Assembly: GCA_963770485.1 (NCBI GenBank)
Contig: CAVYPX010000016.1
Span: 62,001 to 126,000 of the forward strand
DNA: 64,000 bases
Origin: CAVVEC01 sp963770485
GTDB lineage: Bacteria; Acidobacteriota; Terriglobia; Terriglobales; Acidobacteriaceae
Reading direction: 5' to 3'
A program made the position numbers and the translations under genes. The notes under the pieces are model-generated. The model saw nothing but the letters and a program-made list of their open reading frames with translations. It did not search any database and had not been told where the DNA came from. Numbering within the stretch: position 1 is the stretch's first letter; every line of letters starts with the position of its first letter. Of this stretch, positions 7,719 to 14,316 are shown in pieces.

Positions 7719-7804
7719 GGGAGCGCCTTTTAAGCACCCGGTGGATATCGGCGACCACCCAGGTTAGTTGCAGCGACTGCCATACAGGTGGAGTAGGACC
7801 GTAA
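7719..7804 (+). pseudogene. Relic of the 3' end of a NapC/NirT cytochrome gene
   Basis: These 86 bases align with the last 88 bases of the NapC-type cytochrome gene (7025-7112) with roughly ten mismatches and a two-base deletion (GACCTCACCC to GACCACCC). The deletion shifts the frame just before the last heme motif, so the CXXCH site is out of frame. This is a dead duplicate of a cytochrome end, possibly left by a tandem duplication followed by deletion. Confidence 0.82.
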
Positions 7805-7937
7805 ATGTAGGTGCGAGTGTCCCCGCTCGTGCCAGGGTGTGCAGCGAGTCGATGTAGCGCGTGCGCCTCTTCGACTTTGCCAGGGCAAGCTGTTGCCCGC
7901 CTGCGCTTGCATGGGCGAGGACGCCCGCGCCTACATT
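7804..7937. repeat. 134-bp element with 12-bp imperfect terminal inverted repeats
   Basis: AATGTAGGTGCG at the left end is matched by CGCGCCTACATT at the right end (11 of 12 complementary). The arms continue loosely (GTCCCCGCTC versus GGCGAGGACGCC). It abuts the cytochrome relic and contains no gene. It resembles the small dispersed palindromic repeats found in many soil-bacterial genomes. Confidence 0.5.
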
Positions 7938-7950
7938 GACGCTTAGTTCC

Positions 7951-9204
7951 CTAGCTCTCGATCTGCTTGATGTACAGCCGAAGTCCGACCAAAACCAAAC
8001 CGATTGCGATGAGGGAAATCGCCAACCCGAAACGCCGATAGTTGCGCTCGACCATGGCTTGCTTCCCAGCTTGCAGGTTCTTGGCGGCGACCTTCAGGCC
8101 GGCTTGAATATCCTGATCCACCAGGTCTGTCCGAAAGCTATGGATCGTGACTCGGGCCTTGGTCAACGAATCCCGCGCCTGATCCTGCGCCAGCCGAGCC
8201 TCGCTCACCTCCATGCCAGAGGACTCGGCGACAGCGAGAACTCGATCAGTGCTCTTGATCGCCTCATCCAGTTGGGTCAAGTCACTCAGTATTCCTGCCC
8301 TTGCTCGATCACAGGCGTCGCCCGGAGTATGACACCGCATGCAGACGGCGTCCGGACCAGCGCTCAGCATCGCGTCCGTCGGATGGCGGATGCCATGATT
8401 GGAATGACAGACAACACATCCTGGAAGGTTGGCTGCATCAAAGGCCTTTTTGTGCGTACTTTTTTCGTACATCTGGGCTTGGAACGTGTGACAGTTCGAA
8501 CACACATTCTGAACCTTGTCTACGCCCGGCGGAGTGGCGCCGTGGTTGCCGTGGCAGGTGGTGCAAGTGGGCGCGCTCAGGTCTCCGCGCACCGCTAAAG
8601 CATCGTGATGAACGCTCTTGCTGTATTCCGCGAATTGGTTCGTAGGAATTTTGTAGCTGCTCATGTAGCTGGCATCGGCGTGACAGCGCGAGCAGGTAGT
8701 TGCAACGTTTACGGGATTGACCGTCGAGTTCGGATCGCCAGGGGCTCGGATGTCATGAACGCTATGACAATCGGTGCAGACGGCAACTTTGGTATCGCCG
8801 GCGGCGAAGCGCTGGCCGTGAACGCTGGTGTGGTATTGGCTCAATTGATCGGTGCGCAGGCTGGGATTGAACTGCCGCATGTACGCGGGATCGGAGTGGC
8901 AGCTTCCGCACAATTGCGGGATCTGTTTGCGATCGATCTTCCCTTTCCATCCCTTCTTGGGGCTCATGGCTTGATCGGGATCGTCGCTGGCCGGATCGCC
9001 TCCGTGGCAACTGACGCAGGTCAAGCCCTTTTGTGCGTGTATGTCCTGGCTGAATTTCTCCGCAGTCACGCCCAGGGGGTCAGGCAACGCAGAGTGGCAA
9101 TCCAGGCAGGAGTTCTTAGTCTGCGCGAAGGCAAGCGTGCCGAGCAGCAGGAGGGCTGCCAATGAAAACAAGCGGGCTGCCGAGGCTGACCGAGCCTTTG
9201 TCAT
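7951..9204 (-). CDS. Nine-heme membrane-anchored cytochrome c of the Rieske/cytochrome b operon
   Basis: Nine CXXCH motifs are seen in order: CLDCH, CVSCH, CGSCH, CTDCH, CSRCH, CTTCH, CSNCH, CVVCH, CMRCH. The N-terminus is a signal peptide (AARLFSLAALLLLGTLAFAQ). After the hemes there is a charged, probably coiled-coil segment (about residues 300-380), then one C-terminal helix (GLAISLIAIGLVLVGLRLYI) that would anchor it in the membrane. It lies directly downstream of cytochrome b and probably replaces cytochrome c1/f as electron acceptor of the Rieske centre. The ATG chosen lies inside a dispersed repeat. A longer frame reaches back into the cytochrome b gene but encodes repeat sequence, so I reject that start. 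Confidence 0.82.
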   Translation of the reverse strand: MTKARSASAARLFSLAALLLLGTLAFAQTKNSCLDCHSALPDPLGVTAEKFSQDIHAQKGLTCVSCHGGDPASDDPDQAMSPKKGWKGKIDRKQIPQLCGSCHSDPAYMRQFNPSLRTDQLSQYHTSVHGQRFAAGDTKVAVCTDCHSVHDIRAPGDPNSTVNPVNVATTCSRCHADASYMSSYKIPTNQFAEYSKSVHHDALAVRGDLSAPTCTTCHGNHGATPPGVDKVQNVCSNCHTFQAQMYEKSTHKKAFDAANLPGCVVCHSNHGIRHPTDAMLSAGPDAVCMRCHTPGDACDRARAGILSDLTQLDEAIKSTDRVLAVAESSGMEVSEARLAQDQARDSLTKARVTIHSFRTDLVDQDIQAGLKVAAKNLQAGKQAMVERNYRRFGLAISLIAIGLVLVGLRLYIKQIES

Positions 9205-9293
9205 TCCGACCGGCTTCAGCCGGGAGGAATCTGTGGTTCGCGGGGAACGCAGAAAAGCAGATTTCTCGGGGATGAATCCCCTCGAAATGACAA
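9198..9293. repeat. 96-bp dispersed element with TTGTCATTCC-type ends
   Basis: The left end TTGTCATTCC and right end GAAATGACAA are inverted copies (9 of 10). Internal short palindromes are present (GGGGAT/ATCCCC). It fills the gap between the cytochrome b and nine-heme genes, and its left end supplies the ATG that begins the nine-heme cytochrome frame. Confidence 0.55.
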
Positions 9294-9301
9294 TTTGTTT
9301 T

Positions 9302-10387
9302 CTATTTTGCCAAATGGCCATAAACGCTCATCCCTGCGACATACGCAAGAGCAAAGACTGCCAGGCCCGTAATCCACCGCTTGGGCCGCGAGGGGTATTC
9401 ACTCTCGAAAAATGGCAGCAGAAGCCACAGCAGCCCAATCAATCCGAAACCCAGCACACCCAGAATTTCTCCGTCAATGAACCATACTTTGGGAGGAATC
9501 AGTTTCAATGTTTGGAACATGAACAGGAAGTACCACTCCGGCTTAATTCCCGCGGGGGCGGAGACAAACGGATCTGCCTTCACCCCCAGGTTCCAGGGAA
9601 AGATGGCCGCCAAAGCGCCGAGCACACCCAGAGCCACGTACCACGCCATCAGTTCGCGTAGAGCGAAGTTAGGGAAAAACTTCATTTCACGTCGCGCTGC
9701 CGGATTCGCGCTCCACTCCGCTTCCAGCCTGGGAGGCACACTCATGCCCAAGCGTTGAACCAGTAACAGGTGGAAGAAGATCAGCAGAGTTGCCAGACCC
9801 GGCAGAACCGCAACGTGAAATCCAAAAAAGCGGGTCAGGGTGGCCCCGGTCACATCTTCGCCACCACGAAGAAAGATCATCATCGGCTTTCCGATGACCG
9901 GAACCTGGCCGGTGATCTCGGTGCCGACCTTGGTGGCGAAGAAAGCCAAGGTATTCCAGGGCAGCAAATAGCCGCTGAAGCCGAACCCCATAACCAGAAA
10001 CAGCAGGATCATTCCGCTCACCCATGTAAGTTCGCGCGGCTTGCGATACGCCTTGAGGAACAGCACGCTGAACATGTGGGCGAACGCGGTAAAGATCATT
10101 AAGTTGGCCGACCAGGAGTGGATGGAGCGAATCAGCCAGCCAAACTTCACCTGCGTCATGATGTATTGAACGCTTTCGAAGGCCTCGTTCGCTCCCGGCC
10201 GATAGTACAGAAGCAGCAAGATCCCAGTCAGCACCTGGATGACGAACAGAAAAAGAGTGATGCCTCCGAGAAAGTACCAATAGGAGAGCCGGTGCAGGGG
10301 AACAGTCTTCTTGCGCAACGGGGCGATCAAATCTTCCCATTCCAAGCGTTCATCCAGCCAGTCGCGTACGTTGCGTAGGAGACTCAT
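9302..10387 (-). CDS. Cytochrome b (b6/subunit-IV fusion type) of a Rieske/b complex
   Basis: This is the membrane quinol-oxidising subunit. Seen: about eight helices. The first heme-ligand pair is in IHSWSANLMIFTAFAHMF (His-His distance 14) and the second in FHVAVLPGLATLLIFFHLLL (distance 15, the b6-type spacing rather than the mitochondrial 14). The Qo motif PEWY occurs in GIKPEWYFLF. At 361 residues it joins the b6-like half and the subunit-IV-like half. The chosen ATG (MSLLRNVRDWLDERLEW) begins one base after the Rieske stop codon, implying tight translational coupling. A 13-residue upstream extension is possible but would overlap the Rieske gene. The operon order Rieske, b, multiheme c indicates a bc-type complex without c1 or f. 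Confidence 0.92.
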   Translation of the reverse strand: MSLLRNVRDWLDERLEWEDLIAPLRKKTVPLHRLSYWYFLGGITLFLFVIQVLTGILLLLYYRPGANEAFESVQYIMTQVKFGWLIRSIHSWSANLMIFTAFAHMFSVLFLKAYRKPRELTWVSGMILLFLVMGFGFSGYLLPWNTLAFFATKVGTEITGQVPVIGKPMMIFLRGGEDVTGATLTRFFGFHVAVLPGLATLLIFFHLLLVQRLGMSVPPRLEAEWSANPAARREMKFFPNFALRELMAWYVALGVLGALAAIFPWNLGVKADPFVSAPAGIKPEWYFLFMFQTLKLIPPKVWFIDGEILGVLGFGLIGLLWLLLPFFESEYPSRPKRWITGLAVFALAYVAGMSVYGHLAK

Positions 10388-10388
10388 T

Positions 10389-10874
10389 TCAGGATTCCCG
10401 GCGACGCCTGACGAAGATTTCTTCACCGCGAACCTGCACCTCGAAGCCTTCCAAGGGTCGTGGCGGAGGGCCAGAAATGTTTCGGCCGTTTAGGTCATAC
10501 ATGCCGTTATGGCAGGCGCACCAGACTTCGTGCAGGTCGTCCCGATACTGCACCGTGCAGGACAAGTGCGTGCAAGTAGCCGACATGGCACGGTACTCGC
10601 CGCTGGCGGTGCGGATCAGCAGTCCCGGGCGGCTGCCAAAGCGGAAGATCTTTCCGCTGTTAGGCTTCAACTCCCCGACCCGGCCGGCTACCACCGAATC
10701 GCTTCCCAGATCGGATGCTTTGGGCGGAATCAGGTAGCGGAATACGGGATAGATGAAGGCGACGGCTGTTGCCAGAAATCCGCCGGCCAGCAAGGCCTCG
10801 GCAAAACGCCTACGTGGGATCGGCGCCGTCAGCCGATCGCCGGGCCCTGCCATACCGTGGTCACTGCTTGCCAT
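10389..10874 (-). CDS. Rieske [2Fe-2S] subunit
   Basis: The protein transfers electrons from quinol at the Qo site to the c-type subunit. Seen: a Tat-like leader with PRRRFAEALLAGGF, followed by a single helix (about residues 22-42). The C-terminal cluster-binding boxes CTHLSC and CACHNG are intact, as is the Pro loop (GPPPRPLEGFEV). The start ATG (MASSDHGMAGPG) follows GAGG eight bases upstream; the frame continues 30 codons further without a better start. It is the first gene of the three-gene bc-type operon. Its upstream region, shared with the radical SAM gene, has two CRP/FNR-like palindromes. Confidence 0.92.
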   Translation of the reverse strand: MASSDHGMAGPGDRLTAPIPRRRFAEALLAGGFLATAVAFIYPVFRYLIPPKASDLGSDSVVAGRVGELKPNSGKIFRFGSRPGLLIRTASGEYRAMSATCTHLSCTVQYRDDLHEVWCACHNGMYDLNGRNISGPPPRPLEGFEVQVRGEEIFVRRRRES

Positions 10875-11027
10875 AGTTGCCTCTTCGATGGATTGCGTAA
10901 CCTTCGCCTGGCCGATGGACGCAAGCCGGCCAGCGCGATTACAACGCAACGGCACATCATACATGCTGCATGTCAGATTCAGAGCGAAAATTTGCTTCAG
11001 GGGCCCACATTTTCAACGGCTTACCTT

Positions 11028-11043
11028 AGTGACCTACATCACA
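11028..11043. promoter_or_regulatory. CRP/FNR-like operator, left of pair (Rieske/radical SAM promoter region)
   Basis: The sequence reads AGTGA CCTACA TCACA, with one mismatch in the left arm. It is centred 22 bases from the next palindrome, the same two-turn spacing as the pair before the first Crp/Fnr gene. It lies between divergent genes. Confidence 0.6.
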
Positions 11044-11049
11044 ATTCCG

Positions 11050-11065
11050 CGTGACACCAGTCACG
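11050..11065. promoter_or_regulatory. CRP/FNR-like operator, right of pair
   Basis: The sequence reads CGTGA CACCAG TCACG, a perfect palindrome with the outer consensus base changed on both sides. It is centred about 105 bases before the radical SAM start. Confidence 0.58.
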
Positions 11066-11162
11066 GCCCGTATGTTCACTTCTTCTCTATGGTTGCTCCA
11101 GGGGTGAAACGTAGTGCCTCGGGTTCACTAGGCCAGGTTGCGTTAGGGAAGGAGATCAACAG

Positions 11163-12443
11163 ATGGCGTCAGCCAACGGCAATGGGCAGCATCAGCATCC
11201 GGCAGGTGAGAACAAGCCACGTTTGGTTTTTTGGGAAGTCACCAAAGGCTGCAATCTTCGCTGTATTCACTGCCGCGCCAGCGCAACCGAACTGAGCTCT
11301 CCCAGTGACCTTTCCACGCACACCGCGCTCGGAATTATCGATCAGATTGCGGATGCAGCCAATCCGATTCTGGTGTTGAGCGGCGGTGAGCCGCTCTACC
11401 GGTCTGACATTTTCCAACTCGCGCGCTATGGCACGGATAAAGGCCTGCGCGTGGCCTTAGCCACCAACGGCACTCTAGTGACCAAAGACGTCGCCCGCAT
11501 GATCGTGGACTCCGGTGTGAAGCGAGTTTCCATCAGCCTGGATGGAGCCGATGCCGCCACCCATGACGCTTTCCGTGGCATCCCCGGAGCGTTTGACGCG
11601 GCCACTCAGGGCCTGCGCAATCTGAAGGCGCTGGGCATGTCGGTGCAGATCAACATGACCATCGCGCGCCACAATGCGAAACAGTTGCCGGACGTGTTGC
11701 AGTTGGCGAAGTCGCTGGGCGCGGATGCGCTGCACACATTCCTCTTGGTGCCCGTGGGTTGCGGCGTTGACATTGCCGCCGAGCAGATGGTGGCCCCCGA
11801 CGAGTATGAGAAGATGTTGAACTGGTTCTACGACGAATCGCTCGCAGGCGGAATCGAGTTGAAGGCCACCTGTGCCCCTCACTACTTCCGCGTGGTAAGG
11901 CAGCGCCGCGCAGCGGAGCGGCGATCAGCAGAGGCTGCTGCGAAAGCCGCAACTCCCGCCGCGCAAGGCGCACCGGATCCCTGTGCCATCGGCCCAACCG
12001 AGATGATCATGCCGGGGGGAACGGGAATTTCGCTGAAACCCCAAGCCGCCGGACACCCGGCCGGAAACCATACGGGTCATCCCAGCGGTCACCCCTCGGA
12101 TATGAACGCCATGACCAAGGGATGCCTGGCGGGAACCGGCGTGTGTTTCATCTCGCATGAGGGCGAGGTGTTCCCCTGCGGATATTTGCCAGTCATTGCC
12201 GGCGATCTGCGGAAACAGACATTTGACGAAATCTGGCAAAACGCGGAAGTGTTCAATGCGCTGCGCGATACCGGCAATCTGAAAGGGAAGTGCGGGTGCT
12301 GCGAGTTTCGCAACGTTTGCATGGGTTGCCGCGCCCGGGCCTTTGCGGCGACCGGCGACTATCTGGATGAAGAACCATTCTGCGTTTACCAGCCCCGCAT
12401 GGCCAAACCGGAGAAGAAGACCGAGCCGGCCGGGGTAAGTTAA
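11163..12443 (+). CDS. Radical SAM/SPASM protein, AhbD/NirJ type (heme biosynthesis)
   Basis: AhbD decarboxylates Fe-coproporphyrin III to heme b in the siroheme-dependent route, and NirJ acts in heme d1 synthesis. Seen: the radical SAM cluster CNLRCIHC near residue 31, the GGEP motif near residue 75, and a C-terminal SPASM region rich in cysteines (GCLAGTGVC, FPCGYL, KCGCCEFRNVCMGC) that should bind a second Fe-S cluster. A low-complexity Ala/Pro then His/Gly insert lies between about residues 245 and 315. A good ribosome site (AAGGAG) precedes the ATG. It is divergent from the Rieske operon and upstream of a Dnr-like regulator. AhbD and NirJ are hard to separate by eye; no other heme d1 genes are seen, which favours AhbD. 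Confidence 0.8.
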   Translation: MASANGNGQHQHPAGENKPRLVFWEVTKGCNLRCIHCRASATELSSPSDLSTHTALGIIDQIADAANPILVLSGGEPLYRSDIFQLARYGTDKGLRVALATNGTLVTKDVARMIVDSGVKRVSISLDGADAATHDAFRGIPGAFDAATQGLRNLKALGMSVQINMTIARHNAKQLPDVLQLAKSLGADALHTFLLVPVGCGVDIAAEQMVAPDEYEKMLNWFYDESLAGGIELKATCAPHYFRVVRQRRAAERRSAEAAAKAATPAAQGAPDPCAIGPTEMIMPGGTGISLKPQAAGHPAGNHTGHPSGHPSDMNAMTKGCLAGTGVCFISHEGEVFPCGYLPVIAGDLRKQTFDEIWQNAEVFNALRDTGNLKGKCGCCEFRNVCMGCRARAFAATGDYLDEEPFCVYQPRMAKPEKKTEPAGVS

Positions 12444-12473
12444 ACAAGTCCCAGCCTCCGTTACAATGTCTGC

Positions 12474-13178
12474 GTGCCGGAGGCAAAAACCAACCACGCA
12501 TCTACCCTCTCGAAAGTAGCAATCTTTTCCGGGCTCACTGAAAGCGAGCTGAGTTTTCTGGCACAGCGTGCCGTGCCCCGGCATTACGCTGCGGGTCAAC
12601 TTGTTTTCAGCGAAGGCGAGCCGTGCTCCGGACTTTATGTGGTCGAGTCCGGACATGTCCGCATTTTCAAAAGCTCTGCTAATGGCCGGGAGCAGGTGTT
12701 GAACATTGACGGCCCCGGAAGTTCGGTGGCGGAGTTACCCGTATTCGATGGGGGCAACTATCCCGCGTCGGTGACAGCGGTTGACCAAGCCACATTGCTA
12801 TTTGTCAGCAAACAAGATTTCCAGTCCTTGTGTCTTACGCATCCGCAAGTTGCTCTCAAAGTATTACGCGTGGTCGGAGCCCGGTTGCGGCGTTTAGTGG
12901 GCATCATCGAGGAGTTGTCGTTTACCACCGTGCGTCACCGGCTGGCGTCGTTCTTGGTGCGGCTGGCGCAGCGCGAGGGAAAGCGCGTGGCCGCCGGCAC
13001 TGAAATTACCTTGCCTGCGAGCAATCAGGAACTGGCGTCGCAGATTGGCACGGTGCGCGAACTGGTCTCGAGAAACCTCAGCCGGTTGCAGGCAGAAGGC
13101 CTGATTCAAATGGACGGACGCAGCGTCATCATCTCCGACCTGAAGGCCCTCGAAGCCGAACTCGAAAACCCCGAATAG
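12474..13178 (+). CDS. Crp/Fnr-family regulator (Dnr/NnrR-like)
   Basis: This is a complete two-domain regulator of 234 residues. The beta-roll (about residues 15-125) contains FSEGEPCSGLYVVESGHVRIFK. A dimer helix with an RLRRLVGIIEELSF segment follows, then a C-terminal winged HTH (LPASNQELASQIGTVRELVSRNLSRLQAEG). Its recognition helix has R-E-x-x-S-R, combining the CRP and FNR contact residues. It lacks the N-terminal cysteine motif of the two other family members, so any sensing would be by heme, NO or a small ligand. It starts with GTG 30 bases after the radical SAM gene and is probably co-transcribed. Placement beside RIC and the cytochromes suggests an NO or anoxia role, which is an inference. 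Confidence 0.85.
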   Translation: MPEAKTNHASTLSKVAIFSGLTESELSFLAQRAVPRHYAAGQLVFSEGEPCSGLYVVESGHVRIFKSSANGREQVLNIDGPGSSVAELPVFDGGNYPASVTAVDQATLLFVSKQDFQSLCLTHPQVALKVLRVVGARLRRLVGIIEELSFTTVRHRLASFLVRLAQREGKRVAAGTEITLPASNQELASQIGTVRELVSRNLSRLQAEGLIQMDGRSVIISDLKALEAELENPE

Positions 13179-13206
13179 GCTTCGCTCGATTGTTCTTATT
13201 CTGCCC

Positions 13207-13222
13207 TGTGACAAAGGTCACA
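13207..13222. promoter_or_regulatory. CRP/FNR-type operator before RIC (exact)
   Basis: The sequence reads TGTGA CAAAGG TCACA, both arms exact. It is centred about 72 bases before the ATG of the di-iron repair protein gene. Confidence 0.78.
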
Positions 13223-13286
13223 TGCAGACGTGCGCTCGATAGGTATCGTGACTCCTGTGGGCGGTGATGGCCGCCAGGAGGAGATC

Positions 13287-14018
13287 ATGAGCCTGAATCC
13301 CAGGAAGACGGTACGCGAGCTGGCGGTGGAAATTCCCAATGCCACCCGCGTGTTTGAGAAGTTTGGAATCGATTATTGTTGCGGCGGCAAGAAGTCGCTG
13401 GATGAAGCCTGTGACACGGCAAAGCTGCCCCTCGACGACGTGCTGGCGGCGCTCGATGCATCGCTGGCAACCGCGACGGCGGAATTCACGTTGCCATCCG
13501 GTTCGCTGGCCGAACTGGTTGATCACATTGTTAAGACACACCACAAATTCACGCGAGAAGAAATTGCGCGATTGAATGCATTGCTGGATAAGGTTTGCTC
13601 GGTGCATGGCAAAAACCATCCCGAACTGCCGGCAATCCGCGAGACTTTTCTCGGGCTTGCCCAGGAACTTACCGTCCACCTGATGAAAGAAGAGAACGTG
13701 CTGTTTCCTTACATCGTGCGCATGGAAGAAGCGGTGGTGCAGAACGATCCCGTATTGCCCGCGCCATTCGGTACGGTGCAGAACCCGGTGCGCATGATGA
13801 TGCAAGAACACGATGGCGCCGGCGAAGCCCTGCGCCGGATCCGGGAAGCGAGCCGCAATTTCAGCGCGCCCCAGGATGCCTGCATCAGCTATCAAACCCT
13901 CTACCAGGCGCTGGCGGCCTTCGAGGCCGACTTGCATCAGCACATCCATCTGGAGAACAACATTTTGTTTCCGCGGGCGGTGGAGATGGAAGAAAGCGCT
14001 GTGGCGCCGGTCCGATAG
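13287..14018 (+). CDS. ric: Iron-sulfur cluster repair di-iron protein RIC (ScdA/YtfE family)
   Basis: RIC proteins restore Fe-S clusters damaged by NO or peroxide and are commonly under NO-responsive control. Seen: an N-terminal DUF542 domain (FEKFGIDYCCGGKKSLDEAC, the signature CCGG), then a hemerythrin-like domain supplying di-iron ligands (HIVKTHHKFTREE, VHGKNHPEL, HLMKEENVLFPYI, MMQEHDGAG, HQHIHLENNILFPRA). The length of 243 residues is usual. I placed the start at the ATG preceded by AGGAGGAG rather than the upstream in-frame GTG, which lies next to the operator. An exact CRP-type palindrome stands in the promoter. Confidence 0.93.
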   Translation: MSLNPRKTVRELAVEIPNATRVFEKFGIDYCCGGKKSLDEACDTAKLPLDDVLAALDASLATATAEFTLPSGSLAELVDHIVKTHHKFTREEIARLNALLDKVCSVHGKNHPELPAIRETFLGLAQELTVHLMKEENVLFPYIVRMEEAVVQNDPVLPAPFGTVQNPVRMMMQEHDGAGEALRRIREASRNFSAPQDACISYQTLYQALAAFEADLHQHIHLENNILFPRAVEMEESAVAPVR

Positions 14019-14155
14019 GATGCGCCATAGGCGCTCGATGTAGAACGCATCGCGCCAAATGGCCTATCGGTGGTTGGTGCGATGGCCCCTTGTGAATCAA
14101 CAATACCGGTTTAGTTTCTCGCGTACAAACCCGATGCTTGGCTTAAGATTCGGTC

Positions 14156-14248
14156 ATGGCCAAGAAAACCGGAATGAGCGATTCGTCGCTTTGGGTCATC
14201 GCTATTGCCTTGTTGGCGCTCGCTGTCTGGACGTACTTTAAGAAATAG
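14156..14248 (+). CDS. 30-residue single-helix membrane microprotein
   Basis: This short gene encodes MAKKTGMSDSSLWVIAIALL followed by ten more residues ending in lysines. It has a charged N-terminus, one hydrophobic helix (about residues 12-27) and a basic end. A strong hairpin terminator follows its stop codon by 16 bases, which supports a real transcript. The function is unknown. It may be co-transcribed with the RIC gene or have its own promoter. Confidence 0.5.
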   Translation: MAKKTGMSDSSLWVIAIALLALAVWTYFKK

Positions 14249-14264
14249 ATGAGATAAGCGCGGG

Positions 14265-14295
14265 CCGGGGCGGTTGGAAGCCGCCCCGGTTTCTC
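14265..14295 (+). terminator. Rho-independent terminator
   Basis: A perfect 9-bp stem CCGGGGCGG/CCGCCCCGG with a 7-base loop is followed by TTTCTC. It ends the plus-strand unit holding RIC and the microprotein, just before the convergent propeller gene. Confidence 0.78.
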
Positions 14296-14316
14296 TGAAT
14301 CGCGTTACTTCTGACC

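Noticed and set aside
9205..9321. Upstream extension of the nine-heme cytochrome into the cytochrome b gene
   Set aside because: The extension translates a dispersed repeat and would overlap cytochrome b by 20 bases; signal peptide starts after it.
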